DNA from: Rhyacichthys aspro
Taxonomy: Eukaryota > Chordata > Actinopteri > Gobiiformes > Rhyacichthyidae
Length of the DNA: 64,000 bases
Assembly: GCA_036850595.1 (NCBI GenBank)
Contig: CM072160.1
Coordinates: 434,001-498,000, forward strand
Reading direction: 5' to 3'
Made by a program: the position numbers and the translations under genes. Below the pieces are notes generated by a model. It ran no database searches and was not told where the DNA came from. It saw only the letters and a list, made by a program, of their open reading frames with translations. Of this stretch, positions 10,453 to 20,738 are shown in pieces (positions within the stretch are counted from its first letter, which is position 1; the number at the start of each line of letters is the position of its first letter).

Positions 10453-11620
10453 GGGTCTAAATCAGGTCTAAACCAGGACTAAACCAGGTCTAAACCAGGA
10501 CTAAACCAGGACTAAACCGGGTCTAAACCGGGACTAAACCAGGTCTAAACCAGGTTTGAACCAGGTCTAAACCAGGTCTAAACCAGGACTAAACCAGGTC
10601 TAAACCAGAACTAAACCAGTACTGAACCAGGTCTAAACCAGGTTTGAACCAGGTCTAAACCAGGACTAAACCAGGACTAAACCAGGTCTAAACCAGGTTT
10701 GAACCATGTCTAAACCAGGTCTAAACCAGGACTAAAACAGGTCTAAACCAGAACTAAACCAGGACTAAACCAGGTCTAAACCAGGACTAAACCAGGTCTA
10801 AACCAGGTTTGAACCAGGTCTAAACCAGGTCTAAACCAGGTCTAAACCAGGACTAAACCAGGACTAAACCAGGTCTAAACCAGGTCTAAACCAGGACTAA
10901 ACCAGGTCTAAACCAGGTCTAAACCAGGACTAAACCAGGTCTAAACCAGGTCTAAACCAGGTCTAAACCAGGTCTAAACCAGGTCTAAACCAGGACTAAA
11001 CCAGGACTAAACCAGGACTAAACCAGGTCTAAACCAGGACTAAACCAGGACTAAACCAGGTCTAAACCAGGTCTAAACCAGGACTAAACCAGGACTAAAC
11101 CAGGTCTAAACCAGGTCTAAACCAGGACTAAACCAGGACTAAACCAGGTCTAAACCAGGTCTAAACCAGGACTAAACCAGGTCTAAACCAGGTCTAAACC
11201 AGGTCTAAACCAGGTCTAAACCAGGTCTAAACCAGGTCTAAACCAGGACTAAACCAGGTCTAAACCAGGTTTGAACCAGGTCTAAACCAGGTCTAAACCA
11301 GTACTGAACCAGGTCTAAACCAGGTCTAAACCAGTACTGAACCAGGTCTAAACCAGGACTAAACCAGTACTGAACTAGGTCTAAACCAGGTTTGAACCAG
11401 GTCTAAACCAGGTCTAAACCAGTACTGAACCAGGTCTAAACCAGGTCTAAACCAGTACTGAACCAGGTCTAAACCAGGACTAAACCAGGACTAAACCAGG
11501 ACTAAACCAGGTCTAAACCAGGTCTAAACCAGGTTTGAACCAGGTCTAAACCAGGACTAAACCAGGTTTGAACCAGGTCTAAACCAGGACTAAACCCAGG
11601 ACTAAACCAGACTAAACCCA
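10453..11620. repeat. 11-bp minisatellite (AAACCAGGTCT / AAACCAGGACT), ~106 units
   Basis: About 1.17 kb of 11-bp units with GGTTTGAACC and GTACTGAACC variants interspersed. Copy 2 (32569-33889) is about 1.32 kb with a different variant order. The right end abuts the TATA block at 11655-12000. The same junction occurs inverted at 42271 and 45131, so array and block form one module. Confidence 0.97.
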
Positions 11621-11654
11621 AACAGCAGTAAATTAGTTTGAAATGATCCAGACA

Positions 11655-12000
11655 CATCTATTTATCAAAATTCTGAACAAAGAACCATGAGGTAAACTCA
11701 ATATTTGGTTTGAATAATTTGATAAAGTAAAAACATGAGCTTCAGTTAACTTAGAGCTTTGATAAAAATACTGCTCATTCTTTTGTCTGGTTCACTTCAT
11801 GAGAGAATTAAAGCCAAAGAAGAGTTTTACAGTGAGTCCATATGAATCATTCAGACAAATCCAGTCTAACGGAGCAGTAAGAGGCTGGAGTCAGAGGCGT
11901 TCAAATGAAACATGGCCTCTTTATATCCACAAATACATCTTTGACTTGATCCCAACAGAGACATGCACTTCTGCCTTCAGCCAAAAAAAAAAGTTTGAAA
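11655..12000 (-). promoter_or_regulatory. Recurrent ~345-bp block, candidate OR promoter (1 of 6)
   Basis: A block present six times in the window, always between OR genes and always in the same orientation relative to the downstream OR. In OR direction it carries GATATAAAG (TATA box, 11924-11918). Here it lies about 3 kb upstream of OR 7910 with the 11-bp arrays between. A 70-codon antisense ORF (11799-12011) is open in all copies but has no recognised domain. The repeat is directly seen; promoter function is inferred from the TATA box and position. Confidence 0.5.
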
Positions 12001-13050
12001 ATAGACAGTAAATATATCTTAGACATAAATGTTCATGGATCTCTTTAATGTAGAACATACATTAAACAAAAATCAAAAGAGAAATCTGCTTTTAATGAAA
12101 CTCTTATTTTAGGAATAAGCATTTTCAGCGTTTTTGAGTCGTGTAAAAATATCTTGAATGAGTTGAAAAAAGTCCAACAACAAGATTAAATCTGTATAAT
12201 TATAATATCTTTGACAAGTTAAACTCATTTCAAATGAAAATAATAAGTTGGAATCGTGTTTCCAGATTTATAGAGAATTTTGAAAAACACTGACATTTGT
12301 CTAAAACAAAGAGACAATGCTGACAAATCTGAGAAAAACTCTTTTCTGATCCAAGAACTGAGCCAAAGTAAAGAAAAAAGAAATGGAACTTAGTTCGAGT
12401 ATTCACGTTTTCTCTTCAAACATTTATTTCAATAAGGTTTTATGTTTCTCAAAGGATCAAACATTACTCTCATCATTTCACTTTTAGAGCCTTTTCAAAG
12501 ACACTCGGCTCCGTTCACACTGGAACAGTTCTGGATCTGAGAAAACAATTGAAAATCACTCAAAAAATAAAACAGATCACTTTACTTTGTTTATTAAAAA
12601 CAGTATTTTTCATTTGTATTTTAAAGTCTGTTTTGTGGAACAGAAAAAGAAAATGAATGAAAAAAGGAAGGTAAAACATTTTTGTCACATTTGTGACTCT
12701 TTTTGGTGTTTGTAATTATTGCTAAAGGTAAATGTTTCTATCTATATTCATTTGATGATAAGATATGATTAGTGTATTTAAAATGGAAGAATACAGTTTC
12801 ATTAAACTCTGATCACACACGAGTTAAAAAGTTACGTCATGGCCTTGATGTAAAAGGGCTTTAAATACAGACAATTAAGAACAGACAGACACAGAACATG
12901 ACCCTGAAGATTAAAAAACATTTATTTGTGTCAAAAATACACATAATAACAGTGGTTATCTCTGTCATTGAAGTAAATCAGGCTTTTCAAATACACACCT
13001 CTACTTTTTCTCAAACAGCAGGTGATTACAGTGGAATAAGACTCAGAGCC
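12001..13050. other. AT-rich spacer 3' of OR 13051
   Basis: Contains the 3' flank of the reverse OR, with TTTATT at 12921-12926 (AATAAA on the minus strand) about 125 bp past the stop. The segment 12060-12130 is the sequence whose inverted copy lies at the gap edge (19441-19490) and at 41754-41830. No gene seen. Confidence 0.5.
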
Positions 13051-13978
13051 TCACTTTTTCGACGCCAGCAGCAGGTTTCTACACATCACTCTGACTTTCC
13101 TCAGTTTGAGTCCGTACATTAAAGGGTTGAACAGCGGCTGCACCATCAGAAAATACAGAGACAGGAGAATTCGGATCATACTGTGAACGTTCGTCATGTC
13201 GAACCTGCTCTGAACGATTTCAAAGACCATCCCAAAAGATAAATTAACGACGGAAGCGATGTGAGGGGTGCAGGTGCTGACGGCCTTCTGCCTCGACTGT
13301 TTGGAGCCGTGAAAACACACTCTCAGGATTCGCACATACGTGTACAAGATTAAAGCCAACGGGAAACACACGGTGACCATCAGATTAAACAGACCATAAA
13401 TGTTACTGACAGTCGTGTCGTCGCAGGAAAGTTTGACGATGAAGTAGTTATCGCAGTAGACTTTGGGAATGACGTTCCCACAGAGTCGCAAAGACGCCGC
13501 CAAAAACTGAGCTGTGCCGATGCCGTAAAGAGGGTAGACCCAGGCCACGGCGACGAGAGCCAGGACCCTCCGAGTTCATCCGACTGTTGTACTGCAGCGG
13601 GAAACAGATGGCCACGTAACGGTCGTACGACATGACGGCCAGGTTCAGAATCTCCACCGAAGCATAAGTGTAGATGAAGAAAATCTGTACGAAGCAGAAA
13701 GAATAGGACAAATCGTGGTCGTCTTTAAGGATTTGGTGCAAAAGAAACGGGAATAAAGCAGTGCTTCCGTAGAGTTCATTCATGAATAAACTACAGAGAA
13801 AAAAGTACATTGGTTCGTGTAGAGTTCTGTTCAAACAGATGACGACGATGAGAAGCAGGTTGGACAGCACTATCAGAGCATACACAGACATTATGAGGAG
13901 AAAATACAGCCATCTCAAAGGCCCAGTGTCAAAGTAGGCTCCCAGAGTGAAATATGAAACCTGACTGGAGTTTCTCAT
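13051..13978 (-). pseudogene. Olfactory receptor with 2-bp deletion (copy 1 of 35318)
   Basis: The frame is intact from MRNSSQ through MSYDRYVAIC and FPLQYNSRMNS. It then shifts at about 13571, where CCGAGTTC replaces CCGAGAGTTC of the intact copy (one AG unit lost). The remaining frame (from 13548 down to 13051) still encodes normal loop 2 cysteines, KAVSTCTPH and NPLMYG. The span is 2 bp shorter than in 35318. The only other difference I noted close by is a synonymous Arg codon in DRY. The single loss from a two-copy AG makes polymorphism or sequencing error as likely as true decay. An upstream ATG at 14008 is the alternative start. Confidence 0.9.
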
Positions 13979-14093
13979 CATCCTCCTTTGGGTTTGGAAA
14001 CTGGACATGAGTCTGTTCAAAGCATTTTACTCTCACTCACTCACTTCTATAAAGCACTGTCAATCCTATTTAAAATCACTACAAAGAATAAGA
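13979..14093 (-). promoter_or_regulatory. Conserved OR-proximal leader
   Basis: About 100 bp before the ATG (tandem GTGAGT, TTTATAGAAG, GATTTTAAATA, and a pyrimidine-rich TTCTTATTCTTTGTAG) match the leaders of ORs 35318, 42849, 45617 and 49994. The TTTGTAG could be a 3' splice site joining a 5' UTR exon; that is inference. Confidence 0.4.
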
Positions 14094-14440
14094 ACAACAG
14101 TGACATCTATTTATCAAAATTCTGAACAAAGAACCATGAGGTAAACTCAATATTTGGTTTGAATAATTTGATAAAGTAAAAACATGAGCTTCAGTTAACT
14201 TAGAGCTTTGATAAAAATACTGCTCATTCTTTTGTCTGGTTCACTTCATGAGAGAATTAAAGCCAAAGAAGAGTTTTACAGTGAGTCCATATGAATCATT
14301 CAGACAAATCCAGTCTAACGGAGCAGTAAGAGGCTGGAGTCAGAGGCGTTCAAATGAAACATGGCCTCTTTATATCCACAAATACATCTTTGACTTGATC
14401 CCAACAGAGACATGCACTTCTGCCTTCAGCCACTAGGGAT
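14094..14440 (-). promoter_or_regulatory. Recurrent block with TATA box (2 of 6)
   Basis: Same block as 11655-12000, essentially identical, but joined directly to the OR leader without an intervening 11-bp array. The TATA box is at 14374-14368, about 360 bp from the upstream OR ATG. This copy extends into ATCCCTAGTGG (reverse strand, about 14440), which resembles an Olf/EBF-type site. Confidence 0.5.
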
Positions 14441-16813
14441 AAAAGGAACTCCAACACTTGTCTTTTATTTGTGTATTAATGGTCTTTTAAACCAGAACTC
14501 CAGACTAGGTCTGACTAAGACTAGAAGAGAGTTCAGTTCAGTTCAAACAGGTTTTTTTCTGTACAACACAGGCTCTAGACTTTCTCTAAACCTTAAGTTT
14601 TTGAATAAATGTTCATTTTCAGTTTGTACAAAACTGTTTAAACTAATGATGTCCCACGACAACATCAACATTTAGCTTTAGCTTTGTCTGAAACAACAAG
14701 TTACTGAGCCAGGACTGAAGAAAAAAACGTTTTAAAAACAAGCTTTATTAATAGAAAAAGAGGTCCGTTCCAGACAGGGACAAGAGACAAAACCCTAATC
14801 TTTATGCTTCAATTTAACTTCATCTGATCCATCTTCTTTTTCTGCTTTAATTTTTGTTTTGTGAAGCACTTGAGACAAATGTGGGTTAGGAAACATTACC
14901 AAGACATTTTTATTTAGTTTATTTTGACAAGAAAACTCATTGTACAACAGAATAAAATGTGTTTTGGCCAAATCCATTAATCTCAGTCAAAATTCAGTCA
15001 AACTTTGGATAAATATTAATAATAAATTCAATCGCAGCAATAGAGAGATATTTTAGTGATTAATGTGGTTTATATTTTCTTGTTAAAGCCAAAGAAAAGA
15101 ATGTTTTAAAAATAGACAAAAAAAAAATGTCTTGGATATAAATGGGTCATCATGGATCTGTTTAAAGTAAAATATAAAATACACACAAATCCAAAGAGAA
15201 TTAATTTAACTCTTATTTTATGAATAAACATTTTCATTGTTTAAAATAAAGATCATTCTTGAGTCGTGTAAAAATATCTCTGGTGAGTTAGCTTCTTATT
15301 GAAAAAATAAAAAATGTATGAATTAGAATAATAAGGATCAAATCAGACAGTGAGTAATTAAAATAACCTTGACAAGTTCAGCATATTTCAAACTAAAAGA
15401 TACATTTTGTTGGAATTGTGTGAAATCTTTAGATTCAAATCTTTAGATTACAGGAGAATATATCATCTAATTATTTATTTACACAAAGACAAACAAATAT
15501 ATAAATAAATAATTAATTTCAGAAAAAGATCACGTTTGGAAAGAGTCCGATTTTCTCGTCTCATTTAAGCATTAATAAAACACAGGTTCAATTCAAAAAG
15601 ACTTTTACAGCGTTGCTCAAAGGCTTTGGCTCATTTTATGAAACAGTTCAATATTTCTCAAAACTAAAAGTGCATTTGTCAGAAAAGTTCAGTGGTTTAT
15701 TAAAACTCTTTTAAAACTCTATTATTCACTTAAAACATTAACGTTTCAAAATCATTTTTTTCTCGGTTTGAGCTTCACTGAAACACACAAGACATTTCTT
15801 TGTTGGAATCACAAATTATGTTTAAAATCATCAAAAATCACATTTAGGAGAAAAGTCTAATTGAAAAGCAGAATAATTTTATCCAAAACTGACGAGGCCT
15901 CAGACTTGGCTCAGACTCAACTGAACAACATGGGTTTGTCCTTTTTTATGTTTTCACTGAAAATATTTCTAGATATGAGTAAAAATATATAAAACTACAT
16001 ATTTCTCAAGTTGATTAAAGTATGAAACCTTTTGCTGCTGAGGCTCACACAAGTGATTTTTACAGATTTGGACAGAATAGTTCTCACTTTAAAAAAAAAA
16101 AAAACACTGACATTTGTCTAAAACAAAGAGACACAGTCATGTTGATCTTTTCTGATCCAAGAACTGAGTCGAAGAAGAGAAACTGAAATGAAACTTAGAT
16201 CGAGTCAAGTTTTCTCTTCAAACAATTATTCCAAAAGGGTTCTGTGTTTCTGAAAAGATTCAACACGTCTCACATCATTTCACTCAGATTTTAGAGCCTT
16301 TTCAAAGACTTCACTCACTCCGTTCACACTGGAACAGATTCTGGACAGAAATCAATTAGAAATTCAACAGATCACTTTAGTTTTACAGTTTTCACATGAA
16401 TCAAAGAGGAAGGGACAGGACTGTTTTCTAACTTAGATTTGTCTTTGTTTATTAAAACCAGTATTTGTCATTTGTATTTCAAATCCATAAAAAAGCCTTT
16501 TTTTTCTTTGCATCAGTTTGTTGCTGTAATGTGAACACACACAGCTGCACTTTACACTGAAGGCTTGCTGTAAAAATAAAGTACATTTACTGTATTTTCA
16601 TTATTTTAATGAAAACACCTTCAGGTAGATGAAATATTGTTTTTCTTTTACTGGTCGAGGGTTCTGTTAATTTTGATGCAAATATTGAATTGTTTTGTTC
16701 ATGAAAAAGCATTTAGCAAAGCATTTTTCATTTTGGAGACGTTGGAGAAAAACTGTAGGAAGAATAATAATAATAATAAAGCACAGGTTAATTTCAGGAC
16801 ATTTAAGACTCTT
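14441..16813. other. AT-rich gene-free spacer
   Basis: About 2.4 kb without convincing coding sequence. It contains short homopolymer runs and scattered reiterations of phrases also seen at 12100-12600 (for example GAGTCGTGTAAAAATATC and the CACTGACATTTGTCTAAAAC region). The two spacers are therefore old diverged duplicates of each other. Confidence 0.5.
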
Positions 16814-17743
16814 TTACCTGAACAGATTCTTACAGCTGCTTCTGATTTGGGACACGTTGAGTCCGTACATGATCGGGTTTATAATCGGAGGACACGAGAG
16901 CCAATACAACGACAGCCCAATTCTCACTAGATTTGGCACAAAACTCATGTCGAACCTGCTCTGGAGCACCTCGAAGCACACTCCGAACGTGAAATTAACC
17001 AGAGCCGTGAAGTGAGGGAGGCACGTGCTGACGGCCTTCTGCTTCGTCTGCTTCGCCTGCTTCGTCTCTTTGGAAAAACACACTCTCAGAATCTGCACGT
17101 AAGTGAAAAAAATGAAGCCTAACGGGCCGAAAACTGCGATAACGGTGGCTATTATTCCGTAAATGTTATTAACTCTCGTGTCAGAACAGGCCAGTTTAAC
17201 AATAAAGTAGTTATCGCAGTAGACTTTAGGGGATGACGTTCCGCAGAGCTTTAACGGAGCAGACAGAGTGATGGGGATAATGTTGATGACAATGGGACAG
17301 GACCAGGACACGGAGATGAGAAGCAGGACTTTCTGGGAGTTCATCCGAGCGCTGTACTGCAGAGGGAAGCAGATGGCCAGGTACCGGTCGTACGACATCA
17401 CGGCTAAAAGGTAAAACTCAATCGTGGCGTAGGAGTAAAGGCAAAAGATCTGGAGGAAACAGAGCGAATGGGGAACAATGTGGACGTCTGTGAGGATATG
17501 GAGCAGAAGCATCGGGAACAAACTGGTGCTGCCAGTAATATCGTTCAGGAACAAACTACAGAGAAATATATACATGGGTTCGTGCAGAGTTCGGTTCAAA
17601 CAGATGACGACGATGAGGAAAATGTTAGCACAGAGGATGAGGACGTACGAAGAGGCGATGAGGAGGAAGAAGAGGTACTTGAGCTGAGAGGTGTTGAAGT
17701 AGGCGCTCAGGATGAAGTAGGAGATGTGAGTGTGGTTCGACAT
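16814..17743 (-). CDS. Olfactory receptor, full length but with two compensated indel pairs
   Basis: 309 aa from MSNHTHISYF (N-glycosylation site at N3). PMY at 56-58, MSYDRYLAIC at 116-125 and loop 2 cysteines are present; TM6 has the variant KAVSTCLPH and TM7 has NPIMYG. Intracellular loop 3 is enlarged by a Lys/Gln-rich insert (KETKQAKQTKQKA), unlike other ORs here. Against its copy (39084) it has +1/-1 indel pairs at 17531-17540 and 17228-17242. These change the conserved Y70 to T and N-V-I at 169-171 to T-S-S while restoring frame. Such paired changes at otherwise invariant positions look like consensus errors. An in-frame upstream ATG (17869) would add 42 residues encoded largely by an 18-bp minisatellite and is unlikely. 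Confidence 0.85.
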   Translation of the reverse strand: MSNHTHISYFILSAYFNTSQLKYLFFLLIASSYVLILCANIFLIVVICLNRTLHEPMYIFLCSLFLNDITGSTSLFPMLLLHILTDVHIVPHSLCFLQIFCLYSYATIEFYLLAVMSYDRYLAICFPLQYSARMNSQKVLLLISVSWSCPIVINIIPITLSAPLKLCGTSSPKVYCDNYFIVKLACSDTRVNNIYGIIATVIAVFGPLGFIFFTYVQILRVCFSKETKQAKQTKQKAVSTCLPHFTALVNFTFGVCFEVLQSRFDMSFVPNLVRIGLSLYWLSCPPIINPIMYGLNVSQIRSSCKNLFR

Positions 17744-17811
17744 GTTCCACGTCCCACAGAAAACTCGGGAAAGGTCCGGCTCACTCACACTTATCCTGAG
17801 TTTACAGCACG

Positions 17812-17884
17812 ACGTCGCTCTGAGGGACGGCGTCGCTCTGAGGGACGGCGTCGCTCTGAGGGACGACATCGCTCTGAGGGACGG
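17812..17884. repeat. 18-bp minisatellite upstream of OR 16814
   Basis: Four units of GTCGCTCTGAGGGACGGC. Copy 2 (40082-40136) has one unit fewer, which accounts for the 6-codon difference in the upstream open frame. Confidence 0.9.
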
Positions 17885-18320
17885 GCCAATCAGCAGTGAG
17901 CAGGACTCAGGGGCCCCTTCAGGGACTCAGGGGCTGCTCTCAGAGAAAACAGAGGACATGTTTACAGTTTGTCGATTTAGAAAAACAGAAAAATCTGAAT
18001 CAGTTCATAATTAAAAACCCACAACAGTCAGTTTTTCAAATACAGCAGAAACCTATTTATCTAAATCTGTTAGTCCTATTGATGCTGTGGACAAACCAGG
18101 TCTGTGTTCTGGATCCGGTTCACCTTTGGGCAGTGGGCCTCACAGAAACCTCACAGAAACCTCGATTTGGTCTTGGTCTTGATCTGGTCCTGATCTTGGT
18201 CTTATTTTGGTCGGGTCGTGGTCCAGATGTTGGTCTAGTCCTGGTCTTGGTCCAGGTCTTGACCTTGGTGTGGTCTCGACTGGATCTGGTCTTGTCCTGG
18301 ATCTAGTTCTAGCTGAAGTA
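17885..18320. other. Upstream flank, CT/GGTC-rich
   Basis: 5' flank of OR 16814. 18160-18300 is an irregular GGTCCTGGTCTTG-rich stretch. No gene seen; ORFs on both strands are low complexity. Confidence 0.5.
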
Positions 18321-18412
18321 AAAGTCATTGTCAAGAGTGGGATTTGAACACACAACCTATGGACAATGGGACTGTTGCATTATTGATTGAGCTAAAGCCA
18401 ATATACTGGTCC
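18320..18412 (-). mobile_element. tRNA-derived SINE head
   Basis: On the minus strand TTTAGCTCAATC (A-box-like) is followed about 35 bp later by GTGTGTTCAAATCCCA (B-box-like), the spacing of a tRNA gene or tRNA SINE. It lacks a full cloverleaf and is followed by non-tRNA sequence, so a SINE remnant is likelier than a functional tRNA gene. The same piece is at 40583-40675. Confidence 0.55.
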
Positions 18413-18436
18413 CTTCATTAATGCCTGTGTTAAAAT

Positions 18437-18494
18437 TATATATATATAAATATATATATAAATATATATATAAATATTTATATATATATATTTA

Positions 18495-18553
<59 letters not shown>
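18437..18553. repeat. AT dinucleotide microsatellite
   Basis: TATATA runs with AAATA interruptions, about 115 bp; also in copy 2 (40698-40813). Confidence 0.95.
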
Positions 18554-18561
<8 letters not shown>

Positions 18562-19358
18562 ATATTTGTTTGTTCTTTATGTCATATTATATCCACTTAG
18601 TTGGGTGGTCCAGGGTTGTTTTTCATGGTAGAGTTTTATCCAGAGATAATTGTGTTTTTGGGGTGAGCCTAACAACCAACAGAGAAGGCCCTCTCCACCG
18701 CAAGTGAACGGACAGTCAGCGTCAATAACCAACAGATCTGATTCTAAGACCAAGTCCAGCTAAAGGTCTTACGCTGACCTGACGCCTACCTCCTGTGTTT
18801 TGTGGAGCTGTCTGTAATGGGCGGTAAAAATGTTAACATGGCAACAGGGAGAACAAACCTCCTGGGATTTCTTTTTTTAATTTTGGTAAATAATTGCATC
18901 ATTACATAGTAGTGTAACATGGCTTTATAGCTTAAAGTGTTTATTTTATTTGTAAAATGGCCTGTGCTTAATAAGAAATTATACTTTTTATGAGTCACGT
19001 GATCTCGCGAACCGGAAGTCTATTTGAGCAGTAGTGGGAGATAAAAGACACGAGAGAAGTCAGAGAAATACGAAAAACAGTGATAAAGACTCAAATATCT
19101 GCTTAAGAAATCTTCCTACTGGTCAAACAGCACACACGGTAAAGTTTATTTGTAACGCAGTTATAAATACAATGGAAACGTGTGATTATGAGTTTGAAAC
19201 ATCGATTTGTCTTATTTTAGTTTTCACGGTGTCCCACAAGCGTACTAAGGTGTTAGAAGCGGCCTAGCCTGTACCAGCAGGAAAAGGGTTTGTCCATTTC
19301 CAGACGAGTAACTATGAGTGGTACAAAGGCCCAAGCAGAAATGCACTGCCCGCCACTG
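18554..19358. other. Unrecognised, probably repeat-derived DNA; poor match to copy 2
   Basis: Aligns with 40814-41671 but with many single-base deletions and substitutions, unlike the rest of the duplication. It ends in a sequence whose reverse complement starts CAGTGGCGGG, which resembles a hAT transposon terminus. No gene is supported; the open frame from 19034 is short. Confidence 0.4.
18995..19019. promoter_or_regulatory. Composite promoter-like element
   Basis: Three known promoter motifs lie back to back without spacer: TCACGTGA (E-box, 18995-19002), TCTCGCGA (19003-19010) and ACCGGAAGT (ETS type, 19011-19019). This arrangement is typical of TATA-less ubiquitous promoters. It is preserved in copy 2 at 41287-41311. 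No downstream gene is recognisable, so it may belong to an interspersed repeat or a decayed gene. Confidence 0.45.
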
Positions 19359-19440
19359 ATATATATATATATCTATATCTATAGATATATAGATATATAT
19401 AGATATAGATATCTATATATCTATATCTATATATATATAG
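19359..19440. repeat. Palindromic ATATCTATAGATAT-type microsatellite
   Basis: A mixture of ATATCT and AGATAT units that is nearly self-complementary over 80 bp and could form a hairpin or cruciform. Identical in copy 2 (41672-41753). Confidence 0.9.
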
Positions 19441-19490
19441 ATAAAACGCTGAAAATGCTTATTCTTAAAATAAGAGTTTCATTAAAAGCA

Positions 19491-19590
19491 NNNNNNNNNN
19501 NNNNNNNNNNNNNNNNNNNNNNNNNNNNNNNNNNNNNNNNNNNNNNNNNNNNNNNNNNNNNNNNNNNNNNNNNNNNNNNNNNNNNNNNNN
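19491..19590. other. Assembly gap (100 N)
   Basis: A run of exactly 100 N, the usual placeholder for a gap of unknown size. The left contig end is the start of an inverted copy of the 12060-12100 region. Confidence 0.99.
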
Positions 19591-20307
19591 TGTGTTCACA
19601 AACTGATAAATGTCTCAAACTGTTGGTATAGCTATAAATGTCATGTTTGAAATACATAACTTGTTGTTTTAGTAATGGCTCTCAAGCGCCCTCTTGTGGT
19701 GAAACTCATGTTAGTGAAAGTTGTTTTAGAAGTTCATTGTGAAACTCATGGAGGAGTCTTGGCCCAAAAAAGCCATTTGTTTTGAAAATATGTCGTCTAT
19801 AAAGCTGTAAGAAGTATTATAATAAACCTATTGATTGGATTTACACATGAAGCTAGACACAAGTTAATCAGGGATTGTACTGTTTTACTGATTGTAACGT
19901 TAGCATTAGCTAGCGCTGTATGCTAATGGATATGCTAGCGATTTTTGTTATGCTAATAAGCTCATTTGAATTACCTTCTTTGATTATACAGTGAATTTGA
20001 ATAATAATGAAGGTTATAAGCCCTTTTTTGCTGTTGCTTCCATTTATTTGAATGGTAATGTAGGCCGTGAAAACGTACTTTAGACATAATAAATGCAATA
20101 TTGTACTTCTTATATTCTCTGTGCTCACAGCTTTCAATAAAGAATCAACTTGAGAACTAAATCCACTGCGTCTGTTAATTGTGTTCAGCTCAGTTACGTC
20201 TAGTGATGACACAACACTAGCTTTTACTCCCACTTTAGTAAAACACACTTAATGTGCTTTTATCAGTTTACCCGGCGTCATCTTTTACTCGCCACTTTAA
20301 CAATATC
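19591..20307. other. Unique intergenic DNA right of the gap
   Basis: No homologue elsewhere in the window. Several GCTAGC/TAGCATTAGC motifs occur at 19900-19955. No gene supported. Confidence 0.5.
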
Positions 20308-20729
20308 AATTTGTCTAGAAATTCAGAAATTCATGAGTCTTTCATCAGAGAGATATCAGATATCACACTGTGTGCCCGAGGCAAATCCCCATCAGCCGCC
20401 AGCTGGTTGCCCGCGTCCTCTCCCTGTTCAGTCGCCCTTGGTCTCATATTGCACTCGACTTTGTCACCGGCTTACCTGAGTCCCAAGGTAACTCTGTAAT
20501 ACTTATCATTATTGATAGATTCTCCAAATCAGTCCATTTTGTTGCCCTAGCCAAACGTCCGTCAGCACAAGAAGCTGCAGATCTGCTCGTCCAACATCAT
20601 GGATCCCTCCAGACATAGTTTCTGACCGTGGTCCACAGTTTGTTTCCAGAGTCTGGAAAAGTTGTCAAGCCTTGGGAGCCAAGGTGAGTCTGTCTTCAGG
20701 GTTCCATCTGCAGACGATTGACCAGTAGC
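20308..20729 (+). mobile_element. Degenerate Ty3/gypsy integrase fragment
   Basis: In successive frames one reads the end of an integrase zinc finger (LCARGK, then HQPPAG), WSHIALDFVTGLP with the first catalytic Asp, IIDRFSKSVHFVAL, ADLLVQH, then after a frame change near 20600 IPPDIVSDRGPQF with the second catalytic Asp, VWKSCQALGAKVSLSSGFH and a stop (TIDQ*). This is the order of the rve core domain of chromovirus-like gypsy elements. At least two frameshifts and a stop make it non-functional. It breaks off before the catalytic Glu region, directly at a 16-bp minisatellite. No LTRs, RT or gag seen. Confidence 0.9.
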
Positions 20730-20738
20730 TGCCCAGGA

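Larger units (their letters stand above)
2258..19490. repeat. Segmental duplication copy 1 (about 17.2 kb visible)
   Basis: Collinear with 25771-41803 at an offset of about 22.27 kb, with near-identical coding and intergenic sequence. It contains the LTR piece, the large VNTR, OR 5537, OR pseudogenes 7910 and 13051, and OR 16814. It stops exactly at the assembly gap. The left limit is where copy 2 switches into a truncated OR (25770/25771). Length differences fall mainly in tandem arrays (2398 against 1155 bp, 405 against 228 bp, 1168 against 1321 bp). Near the gap (18554-19490) identity to copy 2 drops visibly. Confidence 0.95.

Noticed and set aside
17468..17899. Forward acidic ORF (DEDVRRGDEEEEEVLE)
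   Set aside because: It is the antisense shadow of the N-terminal half of OR 16814; the same shadow occurs at 39738.
18320..18412. Functional tRNA gene
   Set aside because: A and B boxes are recognisable but no complete cloverleaf or acceptor pairing is visible; the copy is in both duplicates and looks like a SINE head.
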